Part shown: positions 18,649 through 32,000 of the stretch, in pieces
How the letters are laid out: each line of letters opens with the position of its first letter
Numbering within the stretch: the first letter of the stretch is position 1
Origin: Oryzias latipes
Lineage: Eukaryota > Chordata > Actinopteri > Beloniformes > Adrianichthyidae
DNA length: 64,000 nucleotides
Reading direction: 5' to 3'
NCBI RefSeq assembly: GCF_002234675.1
Contig: NC_019866.2
Span: 5,685,307 to 5,749,306, forward strand
The notes under the pieces: generated by a model
Database searches by the model: none
Told to the model about the DNA's origin: nothing
What the model saw: the letters and a program-made list of their open reading frames with translations, nothing else
Translations under genes and position numbers: made by a program

Positions 18649-20980
18649 TCAGGAGGCCTTCTTATACTTGCACTGGATCCATACCCTGTACATGGTGAGC
18701 TGCTTCCCTCTGTTCACCTGTAACCGTCTGTCCACCAGGTTCTGCACTTTCTCCAGCTCCGCCCTTGTAAACAGCTCATGAAGCTCGTCTGAAATGAATC
18801 CAAATGCAGAAAAGGGCTCAAATACTGAGAGGGAATCTCCAAAACTATCCGATGGATGCTTTTTGACGTGCACGTTACCCTGAGTAAAGAAATAAACTCG
18901 GGTTCCATCCCCTCGAACGTAAAAGTTCTCTGACAGACATCTCCCTGGCAGAAAGAAAATATCTTAAAAGTCGCAAACATCAGCTAGTATTAATTAAAAA
19001 ACTAATTCTGGAAATTTGCTTTAAAATAAATCTGGATTTTTGACCCACCTTTTTTGAAGCGGAGTTGTGCCATATCATAGCGTCCATAATCTCTGAGTAG
19101 GATCATGCCTCCAGGCTTCAACAAACGTGCCAACCTCCTGATGGAGGCCTGCATCCTTAAAAAAAACAAAAACAAAACGAGAGCAATGCACGCTAGCTGT
19201 CGCAGCAAATGCCAGAAAGTCTATGAAATAAATGCATACTTGTCAGGGTGCAGCGCCGACAGAACAAAGATGAGGACTATGACGTCGAGGCTTCCATCAG
19301 GAATGGGGTAACTGGCATCCGCATCACTCAAGTCTTGAACAAAGGCGAAGCACCGCCCGGGGTCGTATTCTGGATTATTCTAACATCAAACCAGAACTTT
19401 TGTTGATTAGACACAAGCATAGAGATGATTAAATGTGTTTCTCGGTTAATCCTGAGCCTCGCACCTTGACTAATTCCACAGCGGTGCTGGAAAAATCACA
19501 GCAGTAAACAAAGAGTCCTGGGTCACTGCAAATAAGAGAAACATGTAGGTTAGAATTTTCACAAAACATGATGTGAAAACCCCAAAAAATGTGTCTTGTG
19601 CGCTCGTACTTGTTGGTTTTAAGTATTGGAAAAACTGTGTTTCCCACTCCACAGCCCACCTGTACAAATAATAAAACAAAATTTACAGCATTGTTGTTTT
19701 AAGATCATCAAGAAAGCTGTTTTTAGGGCACCACAAACTGCTTTAATAATAGAACTTTCTTTCGAATATTGTCGCAAACAAATGTGTCTTATATTAAGGC
19801 ACATTCCAAAGATTTAAAAGATAAAATAGCATCTGCCTTGGACTGACTGTGCTGTAAAAGTTGGCCGATCACTTTTAAATCCAATCTTTCACCTCCAAAA
19901 TACGGTATGAGGCAGAGGAGCCAGGAAAGTCCCGGCTGTCTTCAGCTCCAGAATCCCTGCAACGGTTTTGATCCAAATTGCTCCCTTGGGGTTCATCTAT
20001 ATGCGAGGTGTGGTTGAGGACGCTACACTGCGGCGCCAGTTCCGGGAACTCGGTGAAGAGCCAGTGACGATCCTTGAAGAAACGATTTTCGTGGATCGTG
20101 TAAAACTCATTCCAGTACTCATTGGCTCGGCTGTCATATTCCTCTGCGAAATAAGAATAAGTGGGGGGAAAAAAACCAACTCGGTAAAGCTGCCCACTTT
20201 ACAGGTGCAAACAAATGACAAATACTTTTACAAAAAGGAAATCGTGGATATGAAAACCTCTGGGGTTAATTTTTTGATTAAGTCAACTCAAATATAATTG
20301 AAAAATTAAACCACATTTAATTATGAAGTATGAATTTCCAATGTTAGAATGAAACCTTGCTTCTCTGCAGGGAGTGGATAACTGTTTTCTGAGACTTTTC
20401 TTTTTGCAGCTTCTTCCTGCTCGTCAGTCCACTCCACGTTGTCCCTGTCAACAAGAAACCGGATGAGTTTAAACAACTCTGTCAAAATAAAACAGTTGAT
20501 GGATCACAAGGAACATCCAATAGTGTATAGATAACTCCAAAAAGTTCATAGGACATTTTTTATTTTTACATTTGGTTTAGTGTTAAATGCTTACCAGAAC
20601 CTGATAAATTGACAAATAGCAGGTAAAACAACAACAATAACATAAAAGAAATAGTGCAGTAATAAATCTTCAAAACAGAAAATGAACTAATTAAAGATAA
20701 AATAATAATCTGGTTATAGTTTATTTAAGGATACCAAAAACAGAATGAATAAAAATGAGAAAACTAAGCGCTATTCCTCCAGAAAACACGTGAACGTGTC
20801 TGTGCCGGTCCGGTCTTCCGGTACTGACCATGCGTTGTGCTGAAAGACCTGTTTAGGGTCTGTCAAGAACCGCGTACCGAACTGAGGTCTCCTGGATTCT
20901 GCAGAGGATGAACCGGACAAACTGTGCCCCGTTTCACTGCTGCCCGCCGCCACTGCGTCCACCGCGCAGGGCGCCTCCAT
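18649..20980 (-). CDS. mettl2a: tRNA N3-cytidine methyltransferase METTL2 (9 exons)
   Basis: SAM-dependent enzyme that, as known for METTL2A/B, makes 3-methylcytidine at position 32 of threonine and arginine tRNAs, the latter with DALRD3. Exons in transcript order: 20829-20980, 20356-20444, 19893-20143, 19610-19659, 19465-19525, 19240-19379, 19049-19155, 18879-18944, 18649-18788. All have GT-AG sites and join in frame to 351 codons. SAM-binding motif I is [15 protein letters not shown] (about 163-177), with an acidic residue in YCCDFSS (188-194). Later motifs are [20 protein letters not shown] and [16 protein letters not shown]. The end [20 protein letters not shown] matches METTL2A closely and excludes METTL8. 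The start at 20980 ([10 protein letters not shown]) is preferred. An in-frame ATG 11 codons upstream (21013) would add MKPHFRCVTSI and cannot be excluded. No broken exon was seen. Confidence 0.96.
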
Positions 20981-21070
20981 GATGGATGTGACGCAACGGA
21001 AATGGGGCTTCACGTGACAGTGTGATGCATTCAGGGGCGCCCGGAATTGGTGATGTCAACATGGGATCAC
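20981..21070 (-). promoter_or_regulatory. mettl2a: mettl2a start region and likely promoter
   Basis: Sequence just upstream of the chosen start. It contains tgacgcaa-type and gggcgcccgg motifs and lacks a clear TATA box. The change from CpG-bearing to AT-rich sequence near 21060 suggests a short promoter. Confidence 0.35.
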
Positions 21071-23074
21071 TTTCCTCTATATGAATGATACCAATCATGG
21101 TTTTAATAAAGGATTATTATATTCAATAGCATAATTCAAAATCTTTGAACAAAAGACTACGTAGAAAAATATTTAGGTTCTCAGTTTTGACTTTAGAAAT
21201 ACTTGAAAGTTATTGTATGTTTTTACTATTATTCCGTTCATGTATTTATTTTAAAATTTGTTCAATTTTCTGAGCTGTACAGGCTATATTTTTATTATTA
21301 TTCAAAATAGTAATACATTTTAATTGTAACTTGCATGCAACTCATGCAACTCAAAAGTTCCTGTAAAACCCAGACTAACCACTAGAGGGAGCCATTCACC
21401 AGGATTTAATATTTAATCAGATTAAGTCAAATGTTCCTTTGTTGCATTTTTTTTTCTTTCTTTTAGCAGTTTTGGCACTATAAGTTTGACAATAACAAAA
21501 TTGAACTGATTAACCGGTTCAATGTTTTTGTTAGTAGCTCAATAAACACAATCTAATTTTTACAATTTAATGTTAAAAACTATTACTAAACTAAAATTAC
21601 AATCAACTGGAAGAGTCAAGTTTATTGGAAAATTCAAAGTAAAAGTTGGGGTTTTTGAAACTTTTTAAAAGTAGGAACATTTAAAGCAATGAATACACAA
21701 TTTTTATACTTCTGTAATGTTTATTTGTGCAAGAAAGAAGAAGAAGAAAACACCATGCCAAGAAATAACCACATGTATAAAGACATGATTGTACAACCTG
21801 TACCTGTAAAATTGGAAACATGTGGTATGTATGTGCTTTATAACGTTCTTTCAAAGTAAATGCACACTGTTCAATGTTAAACCCACAACAGGAACTGACA
21901 GAAAAGACTTGCATGCAAAGAGGCTTTATTTATATGAGGAAATGCCGTCACTTTATGCATTTAAACTGGTTGAAAGAGGGATGCCAAGCACATATTGATA
22001 AACTGAGAAACACAGAAGCAAGTAACCATTGTGAATTAAATTAGAAACCAAGTCAAAATCAAAGACTTTAGTTTGATAAAATCTTTTCTTTATGTAACAA
22101 ATCCCCCCATTCTCCTTTAGAAAGTTGACATGCTTTTGACAGCTTTTGAATCAAAGCCCAAGAAACAGTTTTACATTTCATTTGTCAGAAGAAAACCCTA
22201 AAAAAATAAATATTATCTATTCTGTCGCAAACTGTTGTGTGAATCTTAAGTAAAACATGTTGCATTTGAAAAAATGAGCCAAAATCCAGCAACGTGAGTT
22301 TTGGAAATGATTTTAAACCCCCCCCCCAAAAAAAAAATTTCGTGCACTTGTAAACGATCAGTTGCACAGCTCCTTTAAAATAACTGTACAACCGCACAAC
22401 CCCCTGACAATCTAACGCAATCTCACACTAACATGTTAGCAGTAGTCTAGGGAGAATAAAAAGTGAATTGGCTGGGCTCTATGATATAATTTTGTAACTT
22501 TAAATAGAAAAGAAAAAGAACAAAAATGTTAATTTACAATCCTGTCAATTATACCATGTAAAAAAAGTAAAAAACTCTTAAAGAAAAAATGTTTATTATA
22601 ATACCTACTCTATAATTCTATAAATCTCAAACATTTATTGTGAATTGCAGAGAAAAGTTTTTTACATCTTTTTTTTCATAGTCACATATTGCCCCAATAA
22701 TGTAACGAGTACAGAAAAGCCAAACCGACAAGACAAAAAAAAAAGTTTTGCAAACCTATTTTAACAATCACAGCAGTTGTAGAAAACCTCATTAAATTAA
22801 GTACTGCTCCCAAATGTAAAGTGACAATTCAACAATGTACAGATTGCAAACAATGTTTAGGAAAGAACCAGAAAGCTTTAGGTCACCCAAACTTTCTGAC
22901 ACTTGTTTCACAACTTTACTTGCTTTGGCAACATGTCTGCAGCAGATAAGTCGTTCTCAGTTGCATTGGGTGTTTCCTGCCAGTGGACAGTGACTTCCTT
23001 CCATCCATTCGGTGCTGCAGCTTTTATCTTTCTGTTTTGATGGACCCTGAGTTTTTTCTTGTTGCATTCAGTCA
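21071..23074 (-). other. itgb3: itgb3 3' UTR candidate and spacer
   Basis: AT-rich and without exons. It lies directly after the itgb3 stop on the minus strand. Candidate poly(A) signals (TTTATT on the plus strand) are at 22634-22639 and 22592-22597, with more around 21719 and 21925, so the 3' UTR may be 0.45 to 1.3 kb. There is a C9-A9 homopolymer junction at 22319-22338. Confidence 0.4.
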
Positions 23075-26000
23075 TTAGTTGCCTTGATATGCAACATTGG
23101 TGAAGGTAGATGTTGCTCCTTTATATAAAGGATTATTACCCTGTGGAGTTAAATAAAGAGATGAACTCACTGAAGTCACATTTTAAAATAATTTCCTTTT
23201 TAAAATGAATTTTAAATGTTGCGAGCGGCGTTTTGTGGTCTGGAGGCGCTACCCGCCCCTCACTCCCCCCATCTATCCCTGATCAGAGCTGCACATGACA
23301 AATTTATGAAGAAATTCTTTTTTTTTTCAAAATGGCAGCTTTTCTGTTGGTTTTATCTCCATAGCAACCATTTGATTTTTTGGCGCCTGGGGTAGACGAA
23401 CAAGTGTATGTAATTTTTAGAAGAATTGTCAAAAATAATTTTTTGGTTTTCCTTCGCAACGGAGGTTTTTTGTTGACCACAATCCTTATATGATCCTTTT
23501 GTGTGTTATGTTGTGTCATTTAGTTTTAGCAAGGGATTCATGTAATACATTTTCACAAATTTCCAGTAAAAAAAAAGTGTTACACCTTTGCGGGCTCAAC
23601 ATGCTAAAATCTACAACTTCTATATCCAACGTGTTTCCGAAGCAGCTTCCCACTGATGCTCGAGGACTTATGAGGCGATGGATCAAACTTCCTGGGAGGA
23701 ATTATGAAGGAACCAAAGGTGAAAATTCAAGATCGCGATCTCTTTCTGAAGTCAAAGGTCAATAAAACTTTGTTCTCTGGAACATAATTTTTTTCCCCCA
23801 TACTGTGCAAAAAATTGAAAACCGCCAAATTTCTCTGTCTGCTATAACATGGCAGCCAAGCCGTGGGTCCTGTGGCCATCCCATAATTATTTTAATACAT
23901 CCTTTGGATGTCCCCACTTACTCGTGTGCTTTGGTTTCGTTTGTGGATTTTTAAATCATTTTGTGAGCCCCAATAATAGCTTTTGAACCCATTTTATTTC
24001 TTTAGCAGTTTCACTCGCTGTGATGTCATCGATTCTTGAGTGGGGGTGGTTCACTATACCCAGAATTGATTAACAAATTAAATTTTGGTGAGATTTTAAA
24101 TATATATGTCATGGGCAACATTTTTACACAACGATGCACTAAGAAAGAAGTGCAAAAACAATCTTATCATTGCAGTCCAGAACTGTGGCCAGACATAAAT
24201 GTAGTATGAAAGAAACTGAAGCAGCTCATAGCGTTTAAATCGTAATTTCTTACCGTATCCCATTTTGCTTTGGCTCTCTCCTCCTCAAATTTGGCAAACT
24301 CTCTGCGATCGTGGATGGTGATGAGCAGTTTCCAGATGAGCAAACCAACGAGGCCCAGCAGGAGAATGGCTCCAGCCACCGCCGAGAGCACCACTAAAAT
24401 GTCAGGACCCTGAGGGCACTCTGAGAGAAAACAGAAAAAACAGAGTAGAGAAACAGCACCTGCCACACAACACATTCAGAGCCTCATTTTACGATCCCTG
24501 GCGCGTCATTACTTTGAACCTGATAGTTTAAGATGCGCCTGGGTGGAGCTGGTTAACAAGTTCATGATGTGCTCAGCAAATAATGACTCTTTACTAAATG
24601 CACAAATGACTGAAACAGCCTTTACAATCACACACTAGTGAACATCTGAAGAGGTTAGGTTATGTTTTCATAAAAAAAAGAACAGTACCTGGTTCCTTCA
24701 CCACAGACAGGATAGACTTTCCGCTAAAATCTTCAAAATACTGGAAGTGCACGACGCAGTCATTCTCATCTTTGTAGGAGCAGTTCACTGCATTCTCATC
24801 ACGCTTAACTGTGACAAAAAGATAACACAATGTTCATCAGGTACAAAATACAACCTACTTTTTTCAAAGTCAGAACAATGTCATTAAAGACCCACTCCAA
24901 TCATCTTATGATCTGTTTTTAAAGCCTTACCAGGGGTCTTTTAATACAGATTAAGACGTTTTAGCCAAAAATGATAAAAAAGAGCTTTTATTTTCTAGGA
25001 CAGTTTCTGTAGTAGCTCATCAGAAATTACCTCTCAGTTTTGGGTGGGAATGTTGACAGGGAGGAAGCCCACCCCTGCTTCCTGACATCCTTCCCTTTAC
25101 ATGCTCTCCCACTACTTTACAGCCCCTCACACCCCCAACTTTACATTATCGTGAGCAATATTGCAGCTATTCAGCTGTCCAGTTTTAAAGTCAGATACCA
25201 GCTCTGACGAGGAAAACGAAGATGTACACTGATCTATTTGCCTGCCAGTGGATGCATCAGAATGGAACTGAGCAGGGAGCTTAGGGCCTGCCGATTGTAG
25301 ATTTTATGTCTCAACAATGCTTTTTTTCCAAATGCTTTTTTTCATCTGCTCCTGAATCACAATGCTTTGAATAAATAAATACCCAGAAATGCAATTTTAA
25401 TCCTAATTTTCTTTATATATATCCTCCATCATGAGAAAAATGCTCCAAGAACATGTCAAAAACACCAAAACCCCCATTATTATCAGAGTAGGTCTTTAAT
25501 AGAGAAGAAAACAAAAGATCTTACCAAGTTCCTCCACAACCCGAATCTCATTTTTGCAGATTCGGTTGCAGCTGTCATCTTCTGTGTACTGTCCTCTTTT
25601 AAAATGCTGACACTCAACACATGCCCTGTAAGCAATACAACAAATACTTCTGTAGATAATTATGCCATAAGTGGACATCACTACTCCAAGTTCAGACAAA
25701 GGGACAACATGAAAAGCTCAAAGGCGTCGTTATGATGGCCTGCTCACCTTCATGGATTGCATGGAGTGTTAAGAAAACACATGAATGCGTGTGAGGCTGA
25801 ATATCTCACGTCAGGTGGAGCTGCAGGCTCACAGGAATTCTTGTAAAACTCTACATGTTTAACATTTTGGTTGAAAAAATAATCACACTACGAGAAACAA
25901 AACTTCACGTATCTTGTGTTACATTTGAGCACATAAAGACTCACAACAGTCAGAAGGTTTTGGATATATAAAAGAATGATAAATGGTTTATTGAAGGGTG

Positions 26001-29000
26001 TACTAATTTTGCAAGCCAGCATTACTTTAAAATACATCTGTGATCCACGTTTCTGAATTTTGATTCAATTTTGACGACCCTTATGCAGTTGAGGCCAGAG
26101 GAATCCATTTCTATGAATGTTTACATTTGAGAGTTTATTTGAGCTCATGCCATGATTTATATTAACTTTATACAAAAATCCAGATATTTTGTAACTTTCA
26201 ATAGCTGCTCAGGTCAAATGGCCATCTTTGAGAATTTAGAAACAAGATACCGTCTGTAAGAAGGATTGATAATTTAGACACAAATTCTTCTTTCTTTTAA
26301 ACTTATTAATCAAAATTCCTTGAGGTCATTAAGCATATAATAACATTTGTAAATGATACTTATTCTCATAAGGTTGATTCATTTTTTTTATTGTACAATT
26401 GCAAAAGCCTTATGTTTATAATGGAAAAAAATGAACAAAATGTATGGCGATTTTCTCAAGATCTTACATTTTTTAACATTACAAAAAAGAAAATTTATAT
26501 TTTTTCTTTCAATTGTACACCGTAAGATGCACTTATTAAAAAAATACAATAATACTTTTCAAAGTAATCTAATAAGGGAATATTGCACTTAGAATTCAAC
26601 AAACGATGACTTTTTAAGTTGAACCTAGCTAAGGACTGACTGAAGGAAGGCTCTTTTTTTGTTAAATCTGGGTTAAAGAAAACATAAAACTCACTTTTTG
26701 ATTGTGCAGGAGTCAGGACAGGTGGGGCATTTTTCACAGGTAGCTCCGTACGCCCCTGGCTGGGTGCACTGACAAACCCCACACTCGCAGTATCCCAGTC
26801 TGCTGCAAAGCAGCCCAGCGCTGGACATGCAGGTGTCTGTGCGAGTGGTGCAGTTGCAGTTATCTCCTTTCCAGCCGGCATCACACTGACAAAGCCCACA
26901 GTCACACTTTCCATTACCTGAAAGAAAATCAGCCATCATGGACAAGTTGTTTCAAACTAATTCTTTAAACCTCGATCATGTTTTGATCGTCTAATTTAAA
27001 ATCGTTCCCAGTGGCTTTTTAACCTTTGTTGTTTTTTAGGTCATAGTTTCTGCAGAGCGGCAGTAGCTGATTCGAAATTTACCTCTGTGTTGAGGGTGGG
27101 ACTGCTGGCACGGAGCAACCCCAACCTTGCAATTGCTGAGAGCTCTCAGTCCAAGCAGAGCCCCCCCCAGTGTATCTTCTACTTAACAGACAAGCACTTT
27201 TTCCAACTGCATTTTTAAACCTGCTCCTGATTTACAACTATTAGAGTAAATAAATTCAAAGAAATTCAATTTTTGAGCTTGATTTTCTTAATTTATGTCC
27301 TTTATCCTCAGAAAAATGCCACAAGAACATGTTGAAAACACCAAAAACACAATTTTCCTTAGAGTGGGTCTTTATAGGATTCAGTTTGAAGAAACATGAC
27401 TAGTAGAATAATACATAGTTATCATATATCATTTAAAATGCACCAAAATCTTCTCATTTCTCAGCTTTTAATCAGACAGACGTCCAGACAGATGTTCGGC
27501 TTTTTCTTGTTTTTCCTTGTATTTTTATTTAGATTCCACTTACTATTACAGTATGTCTTTTTGATAGTGTGTTAAGTTATTTTGTCAGGATTGAATATTC
27601 TATTTTGTCCAAGCTTTTAATTTTTGCTGAATCAATGTCTTCTCACTGGCAGCTTTCTGCGGCCCACATTATCACACTACCACATATTTTTAACCTGCCA
27701 GGGTATGAATTCACAAAATCTGTTCAAAAGAGGTTTTCTTCATTGTCTTATAAATTTAAATTTTCTTTTAACTATCCCAAACAGACTTTATAACACGTCT
27801 ATCAAATTATTTTACAAAGAATAAGATGGCAGCTAAAATAAGGCTTTCAAGCTTTTACTACAGTTTGGAACAGTTAAATAGTTCAAGCACTGATACAGTA
27901 AAATATAAATCAAACTGAAGTTGCATGCCACAGGGGTGGACTCCATTTGTAAACTCTTCCAAGTCTGTTTAGATCGAGCTAATGTCTAACTCAAAAATCT
28001 TTTCTTTTTTCTTCGTCAGGCAGGGATTAGCAAACAGAGCAGGAAAACCTACTGACCTTTTTAAAAAAGGATTCCCTATTTTGGTGTGGTCTTCACATTT
28101 TATTACTTCACTTTTATTACTTCTTCTTTTTGCAAGTTGGTTTTTATCATAAAAACATTTTTTTTCCACTCAGATGAAAGAACGTCGGTGTAAACTTTGT
28201 TATCTTTTGTGAGTCGTAGAGTTTTTGTGATACGAATGTATGTTTTTTAGCCTCCTGTCACTTACTGAAGCAGATTTACAGCTTAACTGATTACTATAGA
28301 AATATTTTCTCTGATCAAACAGCTGATGATAATTTTAGCCTTTTTTTTTTTAAATACAGGTGGACGGTGAATTGCTTTTTCTTGTATCCCGGAGACAAAC
28401 AGTTCTGAGAAGCAGATAATGTTTTCTTGTGAAAGTACAGGGAGGGTCTTGGATTCTGGGATGACGAAAGCTAAACAGACGTGCACAAGCACATCTTTAA
28501 GAACTGCTGAAGCGCAGACAACACCAACCTCAGGTCTTTTAAGGGGTGTTTTTTAGTGGGGGAAGAATTTCCTGAAATTTTCCTTATGGATTACTGACAG
28601 GGGCATGGTCAACCTAAAACAAGGACAAAGACTCTCTGCAGGAAACAGAAAAGGATTTTGTGACTAGGACAAAAAGTGAGTCACAGCGTGAACTGAATTA
28701 AACTGAGAAGAAAGTGAAGGAAGGAAGTGGGGTCAGGAAATTTTAACCAAAAACAGGGAAAGAAAAAATCAGGATACCATTAAACGTAGGAAAACCGTGA
28801 GGAACAATTCCCCAGTGTTCACTCTGTCAGTGTTTTCATCAGAGACTAACTTCACAAGGATGCTGGATGAGTCACAGCTTCAATGCTTAACAGACTTAGT
28901 TGTGTAGCTGCTCACTAATGTGTCATCCTCTATGAAAATTTTAACAAGTTAGACGAGCAGAAACACAAGACATATGTGTCATTGACACCAGTATGATTTA

Positions 29001-32000
29001 CACATTAATGAGTTTTTGTTCCCTACATTCTGATCTCTTCAAAAATGCTCTTTATCACATGCTGGAGCTTAAGAGAAGTTTGGCAGGAAGAAGATTAGAG
29101 GAGCAGAGGTACGGACTGCAATGTCATGCAGCTAAAGGAAGAGGCGGAGGGAATGGCAAACGGCCAGCAGAGGAATGCAAACTTCCCTGCGCTCTCTTTC
29201 CTCGTATTTATGGGCCCTGGAGCAATGCTTGCTGACTCCTGCTCTAGGCCTGGCATCAGTCCCGCAGCCCCTCAGCAATAGATGAAGTACACATCTAAAG
29301 AGAACATTTGTGAGGCCCGCGCCAGGGATCCAATTGTTGTGGGACTGAGGGACACTGAGACAGCACAATGCCTGTGTTGAAGTGCTACACGCTAAGAAGT
29401 CTTAAGCTCTGTTGACAGCTCGATTTTAGTGGAACACGCTGCAAAGATGATGGTTTTTTAACCCTGCAAACTGTGTTTCTGTTCACATTACATTCACATT
29501 TGTATCACATTGTGTGATAAATATGTTCTCATTTAACTAAAAAAGCACAATAAAACAGTATAACAACTCAGGAACTATTTGGAGATTTTTTTTTTTAAAT
29601 CTGCAACTTATCGGGAGTCTGAGCAAAAAAAAAAAAGGTTAACAGCACAAAGAAAGAATTTAGTTTGACCCAAAGTCCCACTTTGATCATCTGTAATCTA
29701 TTGTAAACGATTTCTGATTATGAATGTGGCGTTTTTAGCCGAAATCAAAGCCCCTGTTTCGTTTTCTTGGAAATAGTTTCTGCAGAGCGGCAATAGTTCA
29801 CAAGCAATTCAACTCTAAGTAAGAGGGACTGTTGGCACAGAGTAAGCCTGCCCCTGCTTCCCAACATCCACGCTCTCCTGCTAGTTTACAGCCCCTCAAA
29901 ACCGCAACCTAACATTAGCGGTGCAGCAAAAATGGCGAGTAATATTGGAGCCATCCTGTCGTACAGTTTTGAGACAGATGCCAGCTTAGATGAGGACAAA
30001 CGTGGATCTATTGGTTTACAAGCTGAGCAAGGAGCTGAGCGGAATGGAGCTGAGCATGGAGCAGCAACTGATTGTAGATTTTGCGCCACAAAAATGCACT
30101 TTTTCTAAAGGCAATTTTTTAATCTGCCCCTGATTTAGCTCAATTTGAATTGAAGCAATAGTAAGCAATGCAATGTTAAGCTTAATTTACGTATACAAAG
30201 TGTGCCCTTCATCACGAGAAAAATGCCACAAGAACATGTTAAAGACACCAAAAGCTCTATTTCGATTGGTGTGGGTCTTTAATAACAGATTCAACTGCTG
30301 ATAAAGAGGCCAGTTGTGGCAAACCCTCTGCAACTATATAATTTTTGATGATGAAGACAATGGTGAATGTAAAGAGGTCACATGTCCCCCTTGGGACTCT
30401 TTTAACTTAACAAGAAGCTGCACTTACACAAGTTTTCACAGTTTTTTTAAACTTGTAGTCCATTTTGTGATAAAAGGTTATTATTATAATGCCAGGCTTT
30501 TTTGTCTGCTCCTGATGCATCACAATTTGAACAAAGAAATACTCAGAAATGCGATTTTAAGCTTGATTTCTTAACATATGTCCTCCATCATGACAAAAAT
30601 GCAACAAGAACATTCTAAAAATACAAAAAACCTGATTTTTATTGAAGTGAGTTGGAATGCCATTGCTTCCTATGATGAAAGACAACAGCTGTAGAAATCC
30701 CATTGCTGTCTGGACATGTTTTCCATCTTTATGTGTTTGTAACACAAAACTGAAGTGAAATTTAAGCGCTTATCAATCTTTAATTGACAGAAAACGTTAT
30801 TATTTTGCATAAATCAACCTGTGAACACACTAAGCAGATCCCTACAAGGTAAAAAGCACTCTCCTGTCCTGCTTTGTCTCATCTGTCTTTACAGTGAACA
30901 CACCAATAATGTTGCTACATAAAATTTCCCAACGTCCTATTAAAGCTTTATCTGAGAGATTGAGAAACTGGGCTGAGCTTTGCAGACGTCTTATGCTTCA
31001 TGCAGCTTTTCTGTGAGTAATCGGCTCCAATGTCTGTTACTGGCAAACTGCAAAGTTTTGTATTTTACTGAAAATCTAATTTAGCAACTTTAAAGAACCT
31101 TACCATTCAGAAAAAGTCTAATGCTTTTTTTTTTTCAAAACAGCTTTATTGTTTCAAATAAGTAAAATGACAACTATTTAAACTAACCGAACTGTGTTTT
31201 ACAGCCTGACAGTGACGAGAGACAGCCGGATAAGATGAAGCAACACAGCCCAGAAGGAACCACAGCTGGGTCTTATCTCACTTACCAAAGATATGATGAG
31301 CATTTTATTGCATTATCTTGATTATATATAATTTTGTTTGGGTTTTTCTGCCATATCAGCCACAATAACAATAAAGTAGTTAAAATAGTTGGATAAATAC
31401 ATTAGCTGTGGTTGTGTTCAGTAATTTTTGTTGCAAAATTGTGACTCAAGAATAATTTATCTACAGATGAAGCCCTTTTTATTTGCCCAATAATATCTTA
31501 ATGCAAAAGTGAAGATTGTGGAGGTTTTTTAAGAAAAATATATTTTTAAGCTTTTTATTTTGTGACACAAGTGCTCATAAATTATCTACCGGTACTCAGA
31601 CCAGAGAATGATTCAAAAATTGTGAGAGTTCCAAGCTTGCATTTCTGCCCAGTCTATATTTTTCATCACAAATAAGCTCTTTTTCAAACTAAATCTTTCT
31701 CGTTTTCTCCTTATTCACAATGACTTGATTAAGTAAATACTCAGAAATGCAATTTTAAGCTTAATTTGCGTAATATATGTCCTTATTCATTAGAAATAGC
31801 ACCACAGGAACATGTTAAAAGCACAGCAAATTCAATTTTAATACAAGTTTCGCGTCTGGTTTAAGGTTAAAATTAGTTTTAAAATTGTGGTTTTTATGTT
31901 TAATATTTTAAAAGTTGCAAAACTTGAATGTACTCACCAGAGCACAGGGCCCCTTTAAAGTGCGGACAGGTGAAATCGTCGCATTCACAGTATTTTCCCC

